The notes: a model not told the origin generated them from the sequence alone. A DNA stretch of 64,000 nt from Stenotrophomonas acidaminiphila (GCA_002951995.1 CP019797.1:2650501-2714500), one strand, 5' to 3'. Counted from the stretch's first letter, positions 1 to 7,856 are shown. Made by a program: numbers and translations.

Positions 1-843
1 CGTGATCCTGGTGCTGGGCATGAGCTACCTGGAATGGCGCCGGCGGGTCGCCATCGCCCGCGGCGAGGGCTACGCCGGTACCGACGAAGCGCTGCGCAAC
101 GAGCCCGAGCCCTTCAGGGGCGACCGCCTGGCGCACCCGCTGCTGGCGGTGCTGCCGCTGCTGCTGGTGGGCGTGGCCAATTTCCTGTTCACCCGCTGGA
201 TCCCCGGCTTCTACGGCGAAAGCCAGTCGTTCGTGCCCGCGGTGATCGGCAACCCGCGCCGGTGGTGCAGGAGGTGTCCAAGGTCGCCGCCATCTGGGCG
301 GTGCAGGGGGCGCTGCTGCTGGGCATCCTCAGCGTCGTCGCGCTTGCCTGGAAGCCGGTGGTGGCGGCCTTCGCCGAGGGCACGAAAGCGGCGATCGGCG
401 GCGCCATGCTGGCGTCGATGAACACCGCCTCCGAGTACGGCTTCGGCGCGGTGATCGCCGCCCTACCCGGCTTCCTGGTCGTGGCCAACGCACTGGGGTC
501 GATCCCCAACCCGCTGGTCAACGAGGCCATTTCCGTCACCGCCATGGCCGGCATCACCGGCTCGGCGTCGGGCGGCATGAGCATCGCCCTGGCGGCCATG
601 GCCGACAGCTTCATCGCCAACGCGCAGGCCGCCGGCATCCCCATGGACGTGCTGCACCGGGTGGCGGCGATGGCGTCCGGCGGCATGGACACCCTGCCGC
701 ACAACGGCGCGGTCATCACCGTGCTGGCCGTGACCGGCCTGACCCACCGCCAGTCCTACAAGGACATCTTCGCCATCACGATCATCAAGACCCTGGCCGT
801 GTTCGCGATCATCGGCGTGTACTACGCCACCGGCGTGGTCTGA
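1..843 (+). CDS. GntP-family permease, C-terminal part, frameshifted
   Basis: C-terminal portion of an inner-membrane proton symporter of the GntP (gluconate/hydroxy-acid permease) family; the start lies before the window. Hydrophobic segments and small-residue-rich stretches such as TAMAGITGSASGGMSIA and ASGGMDTLPHNGAV fit the last transmembrane half of the family. The reading frame changes near 254-262: one frame reads to VIGNP, and the good continuation PVVQEVSKVAAIW is in the next frame. Restoring one G (CCGCG to CCGGCG) gives GNPAPVVQEVSK without a break, so one base appears to be missing. The substrate cannot be told; in related genomes such permeases often accompany hydroxybutyrate or gluconate genes, but no partner is in view. 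Confidence 0.8.
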   Translation, partial: RDPGAGHELPGMAPAGRHRPRRGLRRYRRSAAQRARALQGRPPGAPAAGGAAAAAGGRGQFPVHPLDPRLLRRKPVVRARGDRQPAPVVQEVSKVAAIWAVQGALLLGILSVVALAWKPVVAAFAEGTKAAIGGAMLASMNTASEYGFGAVIAALPGFLVVANALGSIPNPLVNEAISVTAMAGITGSASGGMSIALAAMADSFIANAQAAGIPMDVLHRVAAMASGGMDTLPHNGAVITVLAVTGLTHRQSYKDIFAITIIKTLAVFAIIGVYYATGVV

Positions 844-1220
844 GACAGGGGCACCCGCGCCACACGGGCGCTGACCGGCGGCTTTGCGCAGTCAACCGCG
901 CTCGTCCCCCGGGGGCAGCATCAACTCGATGGGGTCGTGCCACAGGGCGCAGGACCCGCGCCGGTCGCGCTTCGCGGCGGGCCTGCCACAGCGGGACAGG
1001 GCGACCGCTGGTCGGGCATGGATCGGGGCGGTCCGGCATTTCCGGCCACTGCGAGGAGGCTGAGGCCACTGTGCGGTCGCAGGACGCAGCCGGGCCCGGT
1101 GCGCGGGACGGGGCATCGACCTTGATTGCATGGCCGGCAGAACGCCCTGTCCGGGCGGGCGGCGGGCGGTGACCGGGAATGCCGCGGCCTAATGCCAAGC
1201 CTCGGCGGTCCGCCACGGCC
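844..1220. other. Intergenic stretch without a supported gene
   Basis: About 380 bases between the GntP-type permease and the terminator of the comEA transcript. Open frames here overlap each other on both strands, have no recognisable domain and no convincing ribosome binding site. I see no promoter or repeat that I can defend. Confidence 0.5.
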
Positions 1221-1267
1221 GCAAAAAGAATCGCCCGGCTGCACGTCACTGTGCAACACCGGGCGAT
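1221..1267 (-). terminator. Rho-independent terminator of comEA and the GGA-rich RNA
   Basis: Minus-strand stem ATCGCCCGG/CCGGGCGAT (1230-1238 with 1259-1267), with an inner stem TGCAC/GTGCA, followed by TTCTTTTTG (complement of 1221-1230). It ends the minus-strand transcript about 110 bases beyond the comEA stop. Confidence 0.85.
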
Positions 1268-1373
1268 ATTCACGTCCTTGTAGGCTTCCTGCCTCTCCCC
1301 TGCCTCCTGGCTATGCGGGGTTCTCCGTGTGGCCGTCGTCCAGACGGCGCACATAACCGCGATTCCTTTCCGC
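1221..1373 (-). ncRNA. Candidate RsmA/CsrA-sequestering small RNA (GGA-rich), 3' of comEA
   Basis: Read on the minus strand, the roughly 150 bases after the comEA stop carry eight GGA triplets (complements of TCC at about 1275, 1287, 1296, 1305, 1324, 1339, 1364 and 1369). At least three lie in loops of short hairpins: GCCGTC-TGGAC-GACGGC (about 1332-1348), GCC-AGGA-GGC (1302-1311) and AGGC-AGGAA-GCCT (1282-1294). The first is inside a longer stem, and GGTTAT/ATAGCC could close a junction around it. The stretch ends in a strong rho-independent terminator. GGA in hairpin loops plus a terminator is the known design of the CsrB/RsmY/RsmZ family, which titrates RsmA. It may be processed from the comEA mRNA or start inside comEA; no dedicated promoter was recognised. 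The assignment is inference from structure. Confidence 0.5.
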
Positions 1374-1706
1374 TCAGCGTCTTTCGACCGGTTTGGCCGC
1401 TGCCGGCTTGGCAGGCCTGGCGGCGGAGGCGGTTCCTGCGCCCACGCCGATCAGGTCACGATTCCGTTCGACCGTCTTCAAACCGATGCCTTTCACCAGT
1501 GCCAGTTCCTCGACACTCTTGAAAGGGCCGTTCGCCTGCCGGTATTCGACGATCGCCTGCGCCTTGGCGGCGCCGACATTCACCAATACCTGGTCCAGCT
1601 CCGCCGCGGTGGCGGTGTTGATGTCGACCTTGTCCGTGGCATGCGCCGATGCGGTCAACAACAACGCCAGAACCAGTGACTTCAGCATCACGGTGAAACG
1701 CTTCAT
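1374..1706 (-). CDS. comEA: ComEA-family helix-hairpin-helix DNA-binding protein
   Basis: Exported, 110-residue protein with an N-terminal signal peptide (MKRFTVMLKSLVLALLLTASAHA), then one helix-hairpin-helix DNA-binding unit (VDINTATAAELDQV, GAAKAQAIVEYR, LVKGIGLKTVE) and an Ala/Pro/Lys-rich tail. Gram-negative ComEA proteins of this short type bind incoming DNA in the periplasm during natural transformation and work with type IV pili, whose genes are elsewhere in this window. I chose the ATG at 1706 because AAGGAG lies about 8 bases upstream and it gives a clean signal peptide; a frame-open extension to 1784 has neither. It is divergent from the M20 peptidase. A palindrome at 1833-1854 lies in the shared upstream region. 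Confidence 0.85.
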   Translation of the reverse strand: MKRFTVMLKSLVLALLLTASAHATDKVDINTATAAELDQVLVNVGAAKAQAIVEYRQANGPFKSVEELALVKGIGLKTVERNRDLIGVGAGTASAARPAKPAAAKPVERR

Positions 1707-1832
1707 CGCTGCAACTCCTTGTGGCTTGGACTGGAATGCCGGCAGTCCCGCCGGCCAGTCCAGTGTTCCGCGCCACATGAACACAGCCTATCCGCCGCGC
1801 CTTCACACCGCAGCCGGCAAACCGCCCGATTC

Positions 1833-1854
1833 CTTGTAGGAAAATTCCTACAAG
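1833..1854. promoter_or_regulatory. 10-bp inverted repeat between comEA and the M20 peptidase, GacA-box-like
   Basis: CTTGTAGGAA-AA-TTCCTACAAG, a 10-base-pair inverted repeat. Its core TGTAGG-N6-CCTACA has the architecture of the GacA/UvrY/LetA upstream site (TGTAAG-N6-CTTACA). A possible minus-strand -10 (TAGGCT, complement of 1785-1790) would put its centre near -65 for comEA, the usual place for such a site. On the plus strand it overlaps the -35 zone of the M20 peptidase promoter. The repeat is seen; the regulator is inference. Confidence 0.5.
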
Positions 1855-1864
1855 ACGGACGGCG

Positions 1865-1870
1865 TAGAAT
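1865..1870 (+). promoter_or_regulatory. -10 element (TAGAAT) for the M20 peptidase
   Basis: TAGAAT, 36 bases before the ATG at 1907. There is no good TTGACA at -35; that zone is occupied by the 1833-1854 palindrome, so an activator or repressor bound there could control this promoter. Confidence 0.45.
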
Positions 1871-1906
1871 GGGCGCATCTGAAACCTTCGCAACCGGAGT
1901 TCCCGA

Positions 1907-3400
1907 ATGGACAGCGCCAAGCTCGGCCAATTTCTCAGTGACAAGTGGGACAGCGACATCGTCCCGCAGCTGGTCGACTACATCCGCATCCCCAACAAGT
2001 CGCCGATGTTCGACGCGAACTGGGTTGCCAATGGCTACATGGACCAGGCCGTGGCGCTGATGGAGGGCTGGGCCAGGGCGCAGAAGATCCCGGGCCTGCA
2101 GGTCGAGGTGGTCCGCCTGGAAGGCCGCACCCCGCTGATCTTCCTGGAAATCCCGGCCTCCGGCCCGGAGACCGGCGACGACACCGTGCTGCTCTATGGC
2201 CACCTGGACAAGCAGCCGGAAATGACCGGCTGGGATGCCGACCTGGGCCCGTGGAAGCCGGTGCTGCGCGGCGACAAGCTGTACGGCCGCGGCGGCGCCG
2301 ACGACGGCTATGCCCTGTTCGGCTCGCTGGCCGCGGTGCTCGCCCTGCAGGAACAGGGCCTGCCGCACGCCCGCTGCGTGATCCTGATCGAGGCCTGCGA
2401 GGAATCCGGCTCCTACGACCTGCCGGCCTACGTCGACCACCTGGCCGGGCGCATCGGCCAGCCGTCGCTGGTGGTGTGCCTGGACTCGGGCTGCGCCAAC
2501 TACGACCAGCTGTGGTGCACCACCTCGCTGCGCGGCCTGACCGGCGGCAACTTCACGGTCAAGGTGCTCAACGAGGGCGTGCACTCCGGCGACGCCTCCG
2601 GCGTGGTGCCGTCCAGCTTCCGCCTGCTGCGCCAGCTGCTCTCGCGCATCGAGGACGAGAACACCGGCCGTATCCTGCTCGACGGCCTGCACACCGAAAT
2701 CCCGGCCGAGCGCCTGGAACAGGCCCGGCGCGCGGCCGAAGTGGTCGATACCGCCATCTTCGACAAGTTCCCGCTGGTCGACGGCCTCAAGCCGATGAAC
2801 GAGGACCTGACCGAGCTGGTGCTCAACCGCACCTGGCGCCCGGCGCTGTCGGTCACCGGCATCGGCGGCATGCCGCCGCTGGAGTCGGCCGGCAACGTGC
2901 TGCGCCCGGAAACCTCGGTGAAGCTGTCGCTGCGGCTGCCGCCGACCGCCAACGGCAAGGCCTGCGGCGAGCTGCTGAAGGAAGCGCTGCTGCGCGACCC
3001 GCCGAACGGCGCCCATGTCAGCCTGGAACTGGAAAAGGCCTCCACCGGCTGGAACGCGCCGGCCATGGCGCCGTGGCTGGAGAAGTCGATCGACGACGCC
3101 AGCCAGGCCTTCTTCGGCAAGCCGGCCATGTACATGGGTGAAGGCGGCTCGATCCCGTTCATGGGCATGCTGGGCGAGAAGTTCCCCGGCGCGCAGTTCA
3201 TGATCACCGGCGTGCTCGGCCCGCACTCCAATGCGCACGGCCCGAACGAGTTCCTGCACATCCCGATGGGCAAGCGGGTCACCGCCTGCGTCTCCAAGGT
3301 ACTGTTCGACCACCACGCAGCCAGCCTGCGCGGCGAGACCAGCGGCTCGCCGGTGGCCGCCGACAGCGGTACCCGCCACGGCGGCCACGGCTGCTGCTGA
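1907..3400 (+). CDS. M20-family metallopeptidase
   Basis: 497-residue cytoplasmic zinc metallopeptidase of the M20 family (dipeptidase/carboxypeptidase type). Metal-ligand motifs are visible in order: YGHLDKQPE, YGRGGADDGYA (second metal Asp), EACEESGS (catalytic and metal Glu pair) and CLDSG. The dimerisation domain follows (LTGGNFTVKVLNEGVHSGDASG), then the last His ligand region near GPHSNAHGPNE. Length and motif order are typical of a full gene. No signal peptide is seen. The ATG follows CCGGAG. The gene ends just before a strong terminator and looks monocistronic. Substrate specificity cannot be read from the sequence; members cleave dipeptides or N-acylated amino acids. Confidence 0.9.
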   Translation: MDSAKLGQFLSDKWDSDIVPQLVDYIRIPNKSPMFDANWVANGYMDQAVALMEGWARAQKIPGLQVEVVRLEGRTPLIFLEIPASGPETGDDTVLLYGHLDKQPEMTGWDADLGPWKPVLRGDKLYGRGGADDGYALFGSLAAVLALQEQGLPHARCVILIEACEESGSYDLPAYVDHLAGRIGQPSLVVCLDSGCANYDQLWCTTSLRGLTGGNFTVKVLNEGVHSGDASGVVPSSFRLLRQLLSRIEDENTGRILLDGLHTEIPAERLEQARRAAEVVDTAIFDKFPLVDGLKPMNEDLTELVLNRTWRPALSVTGIGGMPPLESAGNVLRPETSVKLSLRLPPTANGKACGELLKEALLRDPPNGAHVSLELEKASTGWNAPAMAPWLEKSIDDASQAFFGKPAMYMGEGGSIPFMGMLGEKFPGAQFMITGVLGPHSNAHGPNEFLHIPMGKRVTACVSKVLFDHHAASLRGETSGSPVAADSGTRHGGHGCC

Positions 3401-3414
3401 GCGGCGCGATGACG

Positions 3415-3446
3415 ACGCAGCCTGGCCTTGCTAGGCTGCGTTTTTT
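3415..3446 (+). terminator. Rho-independent terminator of the M20 peptidase gene
   Basis: Perfect 9-base-pair stem ACGCAGCCT/AGGCTGCGT with a 9-base loop, followed by six T (3441-3446). It lies 15 bases after the stop and 19 before the next start. Confidence 0.95.
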
Positions 3447-3464
3447 CCTGGAGCGGGCGCGCAC

Positions 3465-3734
3465 ATGAGCGGACTGTTTGGCAGCGACAGCTGGCTGTAC
3501 ATCATCCTGGTCGGCTTCGTGGTCGGCCTGCTCGGGCGCTTCTTCATGCCCGGCAACAACCGCATGGGCTGCCTGCTCACCATCGTGCTGGGCATCGCCG
3601 GCGCGGTGTTCGCCGGCTGGTTCGGCCGCGAGATGGGCTGGTATGCCGCCGGGCAACCGGCCGGCTTCGTCGGCGCCATCATCGGCGCCATCGCCCTGCT
3701 GGCGCTGCTGCGGCTGGTCAGCGGCAAGCGCTGA
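3465..3734 (+). CDS. GlsB/YeaQ/YmgE-family small membrane protein
   Basis: 89-residue inner-membrane protein with three predicted membrane segments: WLYIILVGFVVGLLGRFFM, GCLLTIVLGIAGAVFAGWFG, and AGFVGAIIGAIALLALLRL. The pattern GLLGRFFMPG...GCLLTIVLGIAGA...GFVGAIIGA is characteristic of the family once called transglycosylase-associated proteins, for which no enzyme activity is established; some members respond to stress. The ATG has GGAG upstream (3450-3453). The gene follows the terminator of the M20 peptidase and precedes amgK by 93 bases. Confidence 0.85.
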   Translation: MSGLFGSDSWLYIILVGFVVGLLGRFFMPGNNRMGCLLTIVLGIAGAVFAGWFGREMGWYAAGQPAGFVGAIIGAIALLALLRLVSGKR

Positions 3735-3827
3735 AGCCCACCCCGGATTTCCCTTCCAACACGGCACGTCCCCGGAGCGCAGCGCCCCGGCGGCGGGGCC
3801 ATTGGCACCTGCGAGCACGCTCCACCG

Positions 3828-4841
3828 ATGAACCCGGACATTTCCCTCGAACCGCAGCGCGCGCGGCACCGCCTGGAGTGGGCACGCGAACGCCTGGCCG
3901 ACGCCACCGCCAGCATCGAGCGCGCCTCGGTGGATGCCGGCTTCCGCAGCTACTGGCGCGTCACCGGCGATGCGGGCAGCCATATCGTCATGGACGCACC
4001 GCCCGGGCTGGAGGATCCGCGGCCCTGGCTGCGCATGCGCGAGCTGCTGCTGGCGCATGGGCTGCGCGTGCCCGCGCTGCTCGCGCAGGACCTGGATGCC
4101 GGCTTCCTGCTGCTGGAGGACCTGGGCGCGCCGACCCTGGCGCGGCTGCTGGACGACGGCAATGCCGATGCGTGGTTCGACCGCGCCATGGAGCAGCTGG
4201 TCCGGTTGCAGTCGATCCCGGTGCCCGACGGCTTCGGCGAGTTCGGCGAGGCGCTGCTGCAGCGCGATGCCGGCCTGTTCGACGAATGGTTCCTGCAGCG
4301 CCATCTCGGCCTGCAGCTGGACTGCGGCGAGGTCGAGGGCCTGCAACTGGTACAGCGGCGGCTGATGGACAACGCGCTCGGGCAGCCGCAGGTGATGACC
4401 CACCGCGACTTCATGCCGCGCAACCTGATGCCGGTGGCCGACGGCCCGGCGGTCCTGGACTTCCAGGACATGGTGCGCGGGCCGATCGCCTACGACCCGG
4501 TGAGCCTGTTCAAGGATGCCTTCCTCAGCTGGCCGCTGCCGCGCGTGGACGACTGGCTGGCGCGCTACCACGCGTGTGCGCTCGGCGCCGGCCTGCCGGT
4601 GCCCGACCGCGCCACCTTCCTGCGCGACGCCGACTGGATGGGCGTGCAGCGCCACCTGAAGATCCTCGGCATCTTCTCGCGCTTGCATTACCGCGACGGC
4701 AAGAGCCATTACCTGGAGGACGTGCCGCGCTTCATCGCCTACCTGGACGAGGTCCTGCCGCGCCATCCGCAGCTGTCCGCGCTGCAGTCGCTGCTGCAGC
4801 GGCGGATCAAGCCGGCGCTCGCCGCACGGGCCACCCGATGA
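3828..4841 (+). CDS. amgK: N-acetylmuramate/N-acetylglucosamine anomeric kinase AmgK
   Basis: 337-residue cytoplasmic kinase with an aminoglycoside-phosphotransferase fold. It phosphorylates the anomeric hydroxyl of MurNAc (and GlcNAc) in the peptidoglycan-recycling bypass that avoids de novo UDP-MurNAc synthesis and lowers fosfomycin sensitivity. The catalytic loop VMTHRDFMPRNLM (about residue 190) and the metal site LDFQD (about 210) are intact. Its stop overlaps the start of murU by four bases (ATGA), so the two enzymes of the bypass are translationally coupled. Length and motifs match characterised AmgK of Pseudomonas; the assignment is strengthened by the neighbour. Confidence 0.92.
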   Translation: MNPDISLEPQRARHRLEWARERLADATASIERASVDAGFRSYWRVTGDAGSHIVMDAPPGLEDPRPWLRMRELLLAHGLRVPALLAQDLDAGFLLLEDLGAPTLARLLDDGNADAWFDRAMEQLVRLQSIPVPDGFGEFGEALLQRDAGLFDEWFLQRHLGLQLDCGEVEGLQLVQRRLMDNALGQPQVMTHRDFMPRNLMPVADGPAVLDFQDMVRGPIAYDPVSLFKDAFLSWPLPRVDDWLARYHACALGAGLPVPDRATFLRDADWMGVQRHLKILGIFSRLHYRDGKSHYLEDVPRFIAYLDEVLPRHPQLSALQSLLQRRIKPALAARATR

Positions 4842-5542
4842 AGGCGCTGGTTTTCGCCGCCGGGCTGGGCGAGCGCATGCGCCCGCTGACCGAGCACACG
4901 CCCAAGCCGCTGCTGCCGGCCGGCGGCAAGCCGCTGATCGCATGGCACCTGGAAAAGCTGGCCGCGCTCGGCGTACGCGACGTGGTGATCAACACCTCGT
5001 GGCTGGCCGAGCAGTTCCCCCGGGCGCTGGGCGACGGCAGCCGCTGGAACCTGCGCCTGCACTATGCCCACGAGGGGCCGACCCCGCTGGAAACCGGCGG
5101 CGGCATGCTCAACGCGCTGCCGCTGCTGGGCGAGGCGCCGTTCCTGGTGGTCAATGGCGACATCTGGACCGACTTCGACTTTTCGCGGCTGCCGCGCGAG
5201 CCGGCCGGCGAGGCGCACCTGCTGCTGGTGGACAATCCGCCGCAGCACCCGCGCGGTGACTACCACCTGGACGCGCACGGCGTGCTGCATGACGACCGCG
5301 ACGCACCGTGCCTGACGTATGCCGGCATCGGCGTGTATCGCCCGTCGATCCTGCAGGGCTGGCGCGCGGTGATCGGCGATGCCCCCGGCAGCGAGCGCAC
5401 CCCGCCGCGCTTCAGCGTGGTGCCGCTGCAGAAGCACTTCATGGCGCAGGGCCGCATGACCGGCCAGCACTACCGCGGCCGGTGGACCGACGTCGGCACC
5501 CCGCAGCGGCTGCAGGCGCTGGAAGAAACCCTCTCATCGTAG
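4838..5542 (+). CDS. murU: N-acetylmuramate 1-phosphate uridylyltransferase MurU
   Basis: 234-residue nucleotidyltransferase that turns MurNAc 1-phosphate plus UTP into UDP-MurNAc, the step after AmgK. The N-terminal signature AAGLGERMRPLTEHTPKPLLPAGGKPLI is the sugar-nucleotidyltransferase glycine-rich loop, and VNGDIWTDFDFS carries the metal-binding Asp. The start overlaps amgK by four bases. The stop codon TAG at 5540-5542 is part of the GTAG end of a REP palindrome, so the last codons were probably set by the insertion of that repeat. Confidence 0.93.
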   Translation: MKALVFAAGLGERMRPLTEHTPKPLLPAGGKPLIAWHLEKLAALGVRDVVINTSWLAEQFPRALGDGSRWNLRLHYAHEGPTPLETGGGMLNALPLLGEAPFLVVNGDIWTDFDFSRLPREPAGEAHLLLVDNPPQHPRGDYHLDAHGVLHDDRDAPCLTYAGIGVYRPSILQGWRAVIGDAPGSERTPPRFSVVPLQKHFMAQGRMTGQHYRGRWTDVGTPQRLQALEETLSS

Positions 5543-5608
5543 GTACGGGGCTTGCCCCGTACGGCGCTTTCCCGGTGAGGTTTCGTGCGGGGCAAGCCCC
5601 GCACCTAC
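5539..5608. repeat. GTAG-type REP pair (inverted doublet)
   Basis: GTAG followed by stem GTACGGGGC-TT-GCCCCGTAC (5543-5562), then a mirror-image element GTGCGGGGC-AA-GCCCCGCAC ending in CTAC (5585-5608). Palindromes headed by GTAG are the REP family described in Stenotrophomonas and mobilised by REP-associated tyrosine transposases. No such transposase gene is in the window. The hairpins may also serve as terminators or mRNA stabilisers for amgK-murU. Confidence 0.85.
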
Positions 5609-5774
5609 GGCAAGCGTTGCCAACGCGCCGTTCAATCACAGGCAGGGGCTACGTCCTCCGCGCCCGCATCCAGGGCATCGTGCGGGGCAAGCCCCGCACC
5701 TACGGAGAGCGTTGCCAATGCGCCGTTCAATCACAGGCAGGGGCTAGGTCCTCCGCGCCCGCATTCGGGGCGCC
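5585..5774. repeat. 95-bp tandem duplication containing a REP half
   Basis: Two head-to-tail copies with a period of 95 bases: 5585-5679 and 5680-5774. Each begins with the GTGCGGGGC/GCCCCGCAC palindrome plus CTAC and continues with a GCGTTGCCAA...CCGTTCAATCACAGGC unit. The copies differ at a few positions and at the last few bases. This is sequence duplication downstream of murU; it codes for nothing recognisable. Confidence 0.85.
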
Positions 5775-5838
5775 AGCGGCCACCCCGACCTGGCCGGTTC
5801 GCCGGAGCGGGTTCCACCCGTAAGGGAACAAATCTGTC

Positions 5839-5927
5839 GTAGGTACGGGGCTTGCCCCGTACGGCGCTCTCCCGGTGAAGCCTCGTGCATTCCCGGCGAG
5901 GCTTCGTGCGGGGGCAAGCCCCGCACC
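5839..5927. repeat. Second GTAG REP pair
   Basis: GTAG plus GTACGGGGC-TT-GCCCCGTAC (5839-5862), a short internal repeat CCGG(T/C)GA(A/G)GC(C/T)TCGTGC, then an inverted element GTGCGGGGGCAAGCCCCGCAC (about 5906-5926) with one extra G. It sits between the convergent genes murU and hda and lacks a final CTAC. Confidence 0.8.
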
Positions 5928-5994
5928 CATGCAACCCACCTGCCTCGCCTGGAACGTTCCCGGCAAAACCCCGGCCAGGCGATCGCCGCGCTGC

Positions 5995-6690
5995 TCAGGA
6001 TCCGTCCAGCACCTGGCGCAGGAACGGCACGGTGATCCGCCGCTTGGCCGCGAGCGACTCGCGGTCGAGCCGGTCCAGCAACACCACCAAGCCACCGAGG
6101 TCGCGCCCGGTGCGGGTGAGCAGCCAGTCGATCGCGGCCTGGTCCAGCGCCAGCCCGCGACGGATCGCGCGCTCGCGCAGCACCGCACCGCGGCCGGCGT
6201 CGTCGAGCGCGTCCAGCAGGATGCGCCCGCACTGCGACAGCCGCGAACGCAGGTCCGGCAGCACCAGCCCCAGCGCGTCGGGTGCGGCGCTGGCGGTGTA
6301 GAGCAGGGTCACGCCGGCGGCACGCGCGCGGTTGTGGAAATCGAACAGCGCCACCTCGTCCTCGCGCTGGCCGGCGATGGCATCCAGGCCATCCAGCGCG
6401 ACCACGTCGCGCCCCTCCAGCGCCTCCAGCGCATCGCGCAGGCGCCCGGCGGCGGCCTGCAGCGGCAGGTAGGCCGAACCGCGCCCGGCCTGCTCGGCGG
6501 CCGCGCACACGGCCAGTGCCAGGTGGGTCTTGCCGCTGCCCGCGGGGCCGACCAGGTACACCCAGTCGCGGCTGTCGCCGGTGGCGGCGGCGCGCAACTG
6601 CGCCAGCGCCCCGTCCGGGGCGCCGATGAAGGTCTCCAATCGCTGGTCCGGCGGATAGCGCAGGGCCAGCGGCAACTGCGGCACGCTCAC
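5995..6690 (-). CDS. hda: DnaA regulatory inactivator Hda
   Basis: 231-residue AAA+ protein homologous to the ATPase domain of DnaA but without the DNA-binding domain IV. With the loaded sliding clamp, Hda stimulates DnaA-ATP hydrolysis after initiation. The Walker A motif GPAGSGKTHLALAV is at about residue 50, the Walker B-like segment VVALDGLDAI at about 95, and the arginine-finger region IRRGLALDQ near 170. The N-terminus MSVPQLPLAL contains a QLPLAL clamp-binding peptide, which is what Hda uses to bind DnaN. The start overlaps the stop of the upstream perM-like gene by four bases, giving a three-gene operon with 6687-8962. Confidence 0.92.
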   Translation of the reverse strand: MSVPQLPLALRYPPDQRLETFIGAPDGALAQLRAAATGDSRDWVYLVGPAGSGKTHLALAVCAAAEQAGRGSAYLPLQAAAGRLRDALEALEGRDVVALDGLDAIAGQREDEVALFDFHNRARAAGVTLLYTASAAPDALGLVLPDLRSRLSQCGRILLDALDDAGRGAVLRERAIRRGLALDQAAIDWLLTRTGRDLGGLVVLLDRLDRESLAAKRRITVPFLRQVLDGS

Positions 6691-7856
6691 TTCTGTTCCA
6701 CGTCCTTCGGCACGATGCCCATGCCCGGGGCGGGCTCGCCGCTGGACTGCAGCACGATGGTCGGGCCGTGCCCGGCATACAGTTCGCTCTGCCGGTAACG
6801 CTCATGCGCGTAGCGCAGCAGCACGTTGATCACCGCCGCCGCCGGCAGCGCCAGCAGCATGCCGAGGAAACCGAACAACTGGCCGCCGGCCATCACCGCG
6901 AAGATCACCGCCACCGGATGCAGGCCGATCTTGTCGCCGACGATGCGCGGGGTGAGCACGTAGCTCTCCAGCAACTGGCCGACGGTGAACACCACGCCGA
7001 CCAGCGCCAGCAGCTTCAGGTCGAAGCCCTGCGCCTGCACCAGCGCCGCCAGCACCGCCAGCACCACGCCGGTGGTGGCGCCCAGGTAGGGAATGAAGCT
7101 GATCAGCCCGGCGACCAGTCCGATCAGCAGGCCGAGGTTGAGTCCGACCACCGACAGACCCACCGCGTACACCACGCCCAGCGCGATCATCACCGCGATC
7201 TGCCCACGGATGAAGGCACCGAGCACGTCGTTGGATTCGCGCGCCAGCCGCGACACGGTTTCGATATGGTTGCGCGGGATCACCGAGGCGACGCGCTCGA
7301 CCAGGCGGTCCCAGTCGCGCAGGAAGTAGTACGCCAGGATCGGCAGCAGCGCCAGGTTCACCACCCAGGCCACCATCGCGAAGCCCGAGCGCGACAGGTA
7401 GCCGAACAGGGTGCTGGCCGCGCCACCGGCCTGCTGCCAATGGGTGCGGATCCACTCGAACAGGCGTTCGGGTTCCAGCCAGCCGAGGATCTCCACCCCG
7501 GTACGCCGTTCGATCCACGGCAGCGCGGTGCCCATCAGCCATTCCTGGGCCTGCGGCAGCGCGGCCACCAGGGTGGTGATCTGGCGCTGGATCATCGGCA
7601 CCAGGATCAGCAGCGCCAGCGCCAGCAGCAGGATCATCAGCGCGAACACCAGGATCACCGCGGTATTGCGCGACCGGCCGCGCGCCTCCAGCCGGTCCAC
7701 CAGCGGATCGCCCAGCCAGGCCAGCATCAACGCCACCACGAACGGGGTCAGGATCGGTGCCAGCAGCCACAGCACCCACATGGCGAAGGCCCCCAGCACC
7801 GCCCACTTCACGCGGCGCAGGAACAGCGCGATTTCGGTATCGGCGCTACTGTTCAT
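6687..7856 (-). CDS. AI-2E/PerM-family membrane transporter
   Basis: 389-residue inner-membrane protein with the family's usual plan: two or three N-terminal membrane segments (WAVLGAFAMWVLWLLAPILTPF), a large central loop, and a C-terminal block of segments including GLVAGLISFIPYLGATTGVVLAVLAALVQAQGF, the family signature (PYLG). Members have been reported to export autoinducer-2, or to act as sodium-proton antiporters; the substrate here is unknown. The gene overlaps its neighbours by four bases on both sides (DUF2066 gene upstream, hda downstream). This perM-hda linkage is common in gammaproteobacteria. Confidence 0.88.
   Translation of the reverse strand: MNSSADTEIALFLRRVKWAVLGAFAMWVLWLLAPILTPFVVALMLAWLGDPLVDRLEARGRSRNTAVILVFALMILLLALALLILVPMIQRQITTLVAALPQAQEWLMGTALPWIERRTGVEILGWLEPERLFEWIRTHWQQAGGAASTLFGYLSRSGFAMVAWVVNLALLPILAYYFLRDWDRLVERVASVIPRNHIETVSRLARESNDVLGAFIRGQIAVMIALGVVYAVGLSVVGLNLGLLIGLVAGLISFIPYLGATTGVVLAVLAALVQAQGFDLKLLALVGVVFTVGQLLESYVLTPRIVGDKIGLHPVAVIFAVMAGGQLFGFLGMLLALPAAAVINVLLRYAHERYRQSELYAGHGPTIVLQSSGEPAPGMGIVPKDVEQK

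Noticed and set aside
809..1354. Minus-strand open frame downstream of comEA
   Set aside because: It starts within the hairpins of the GGA-rich RNA and crosses its terminator; composition is not protein-like.
5609..5838. CRISPR-like array in the repeat region
   Set aside because: Two tandem copies of a 95-base unit and REP palindromes, without regularly spaced short repeats or cas genes.
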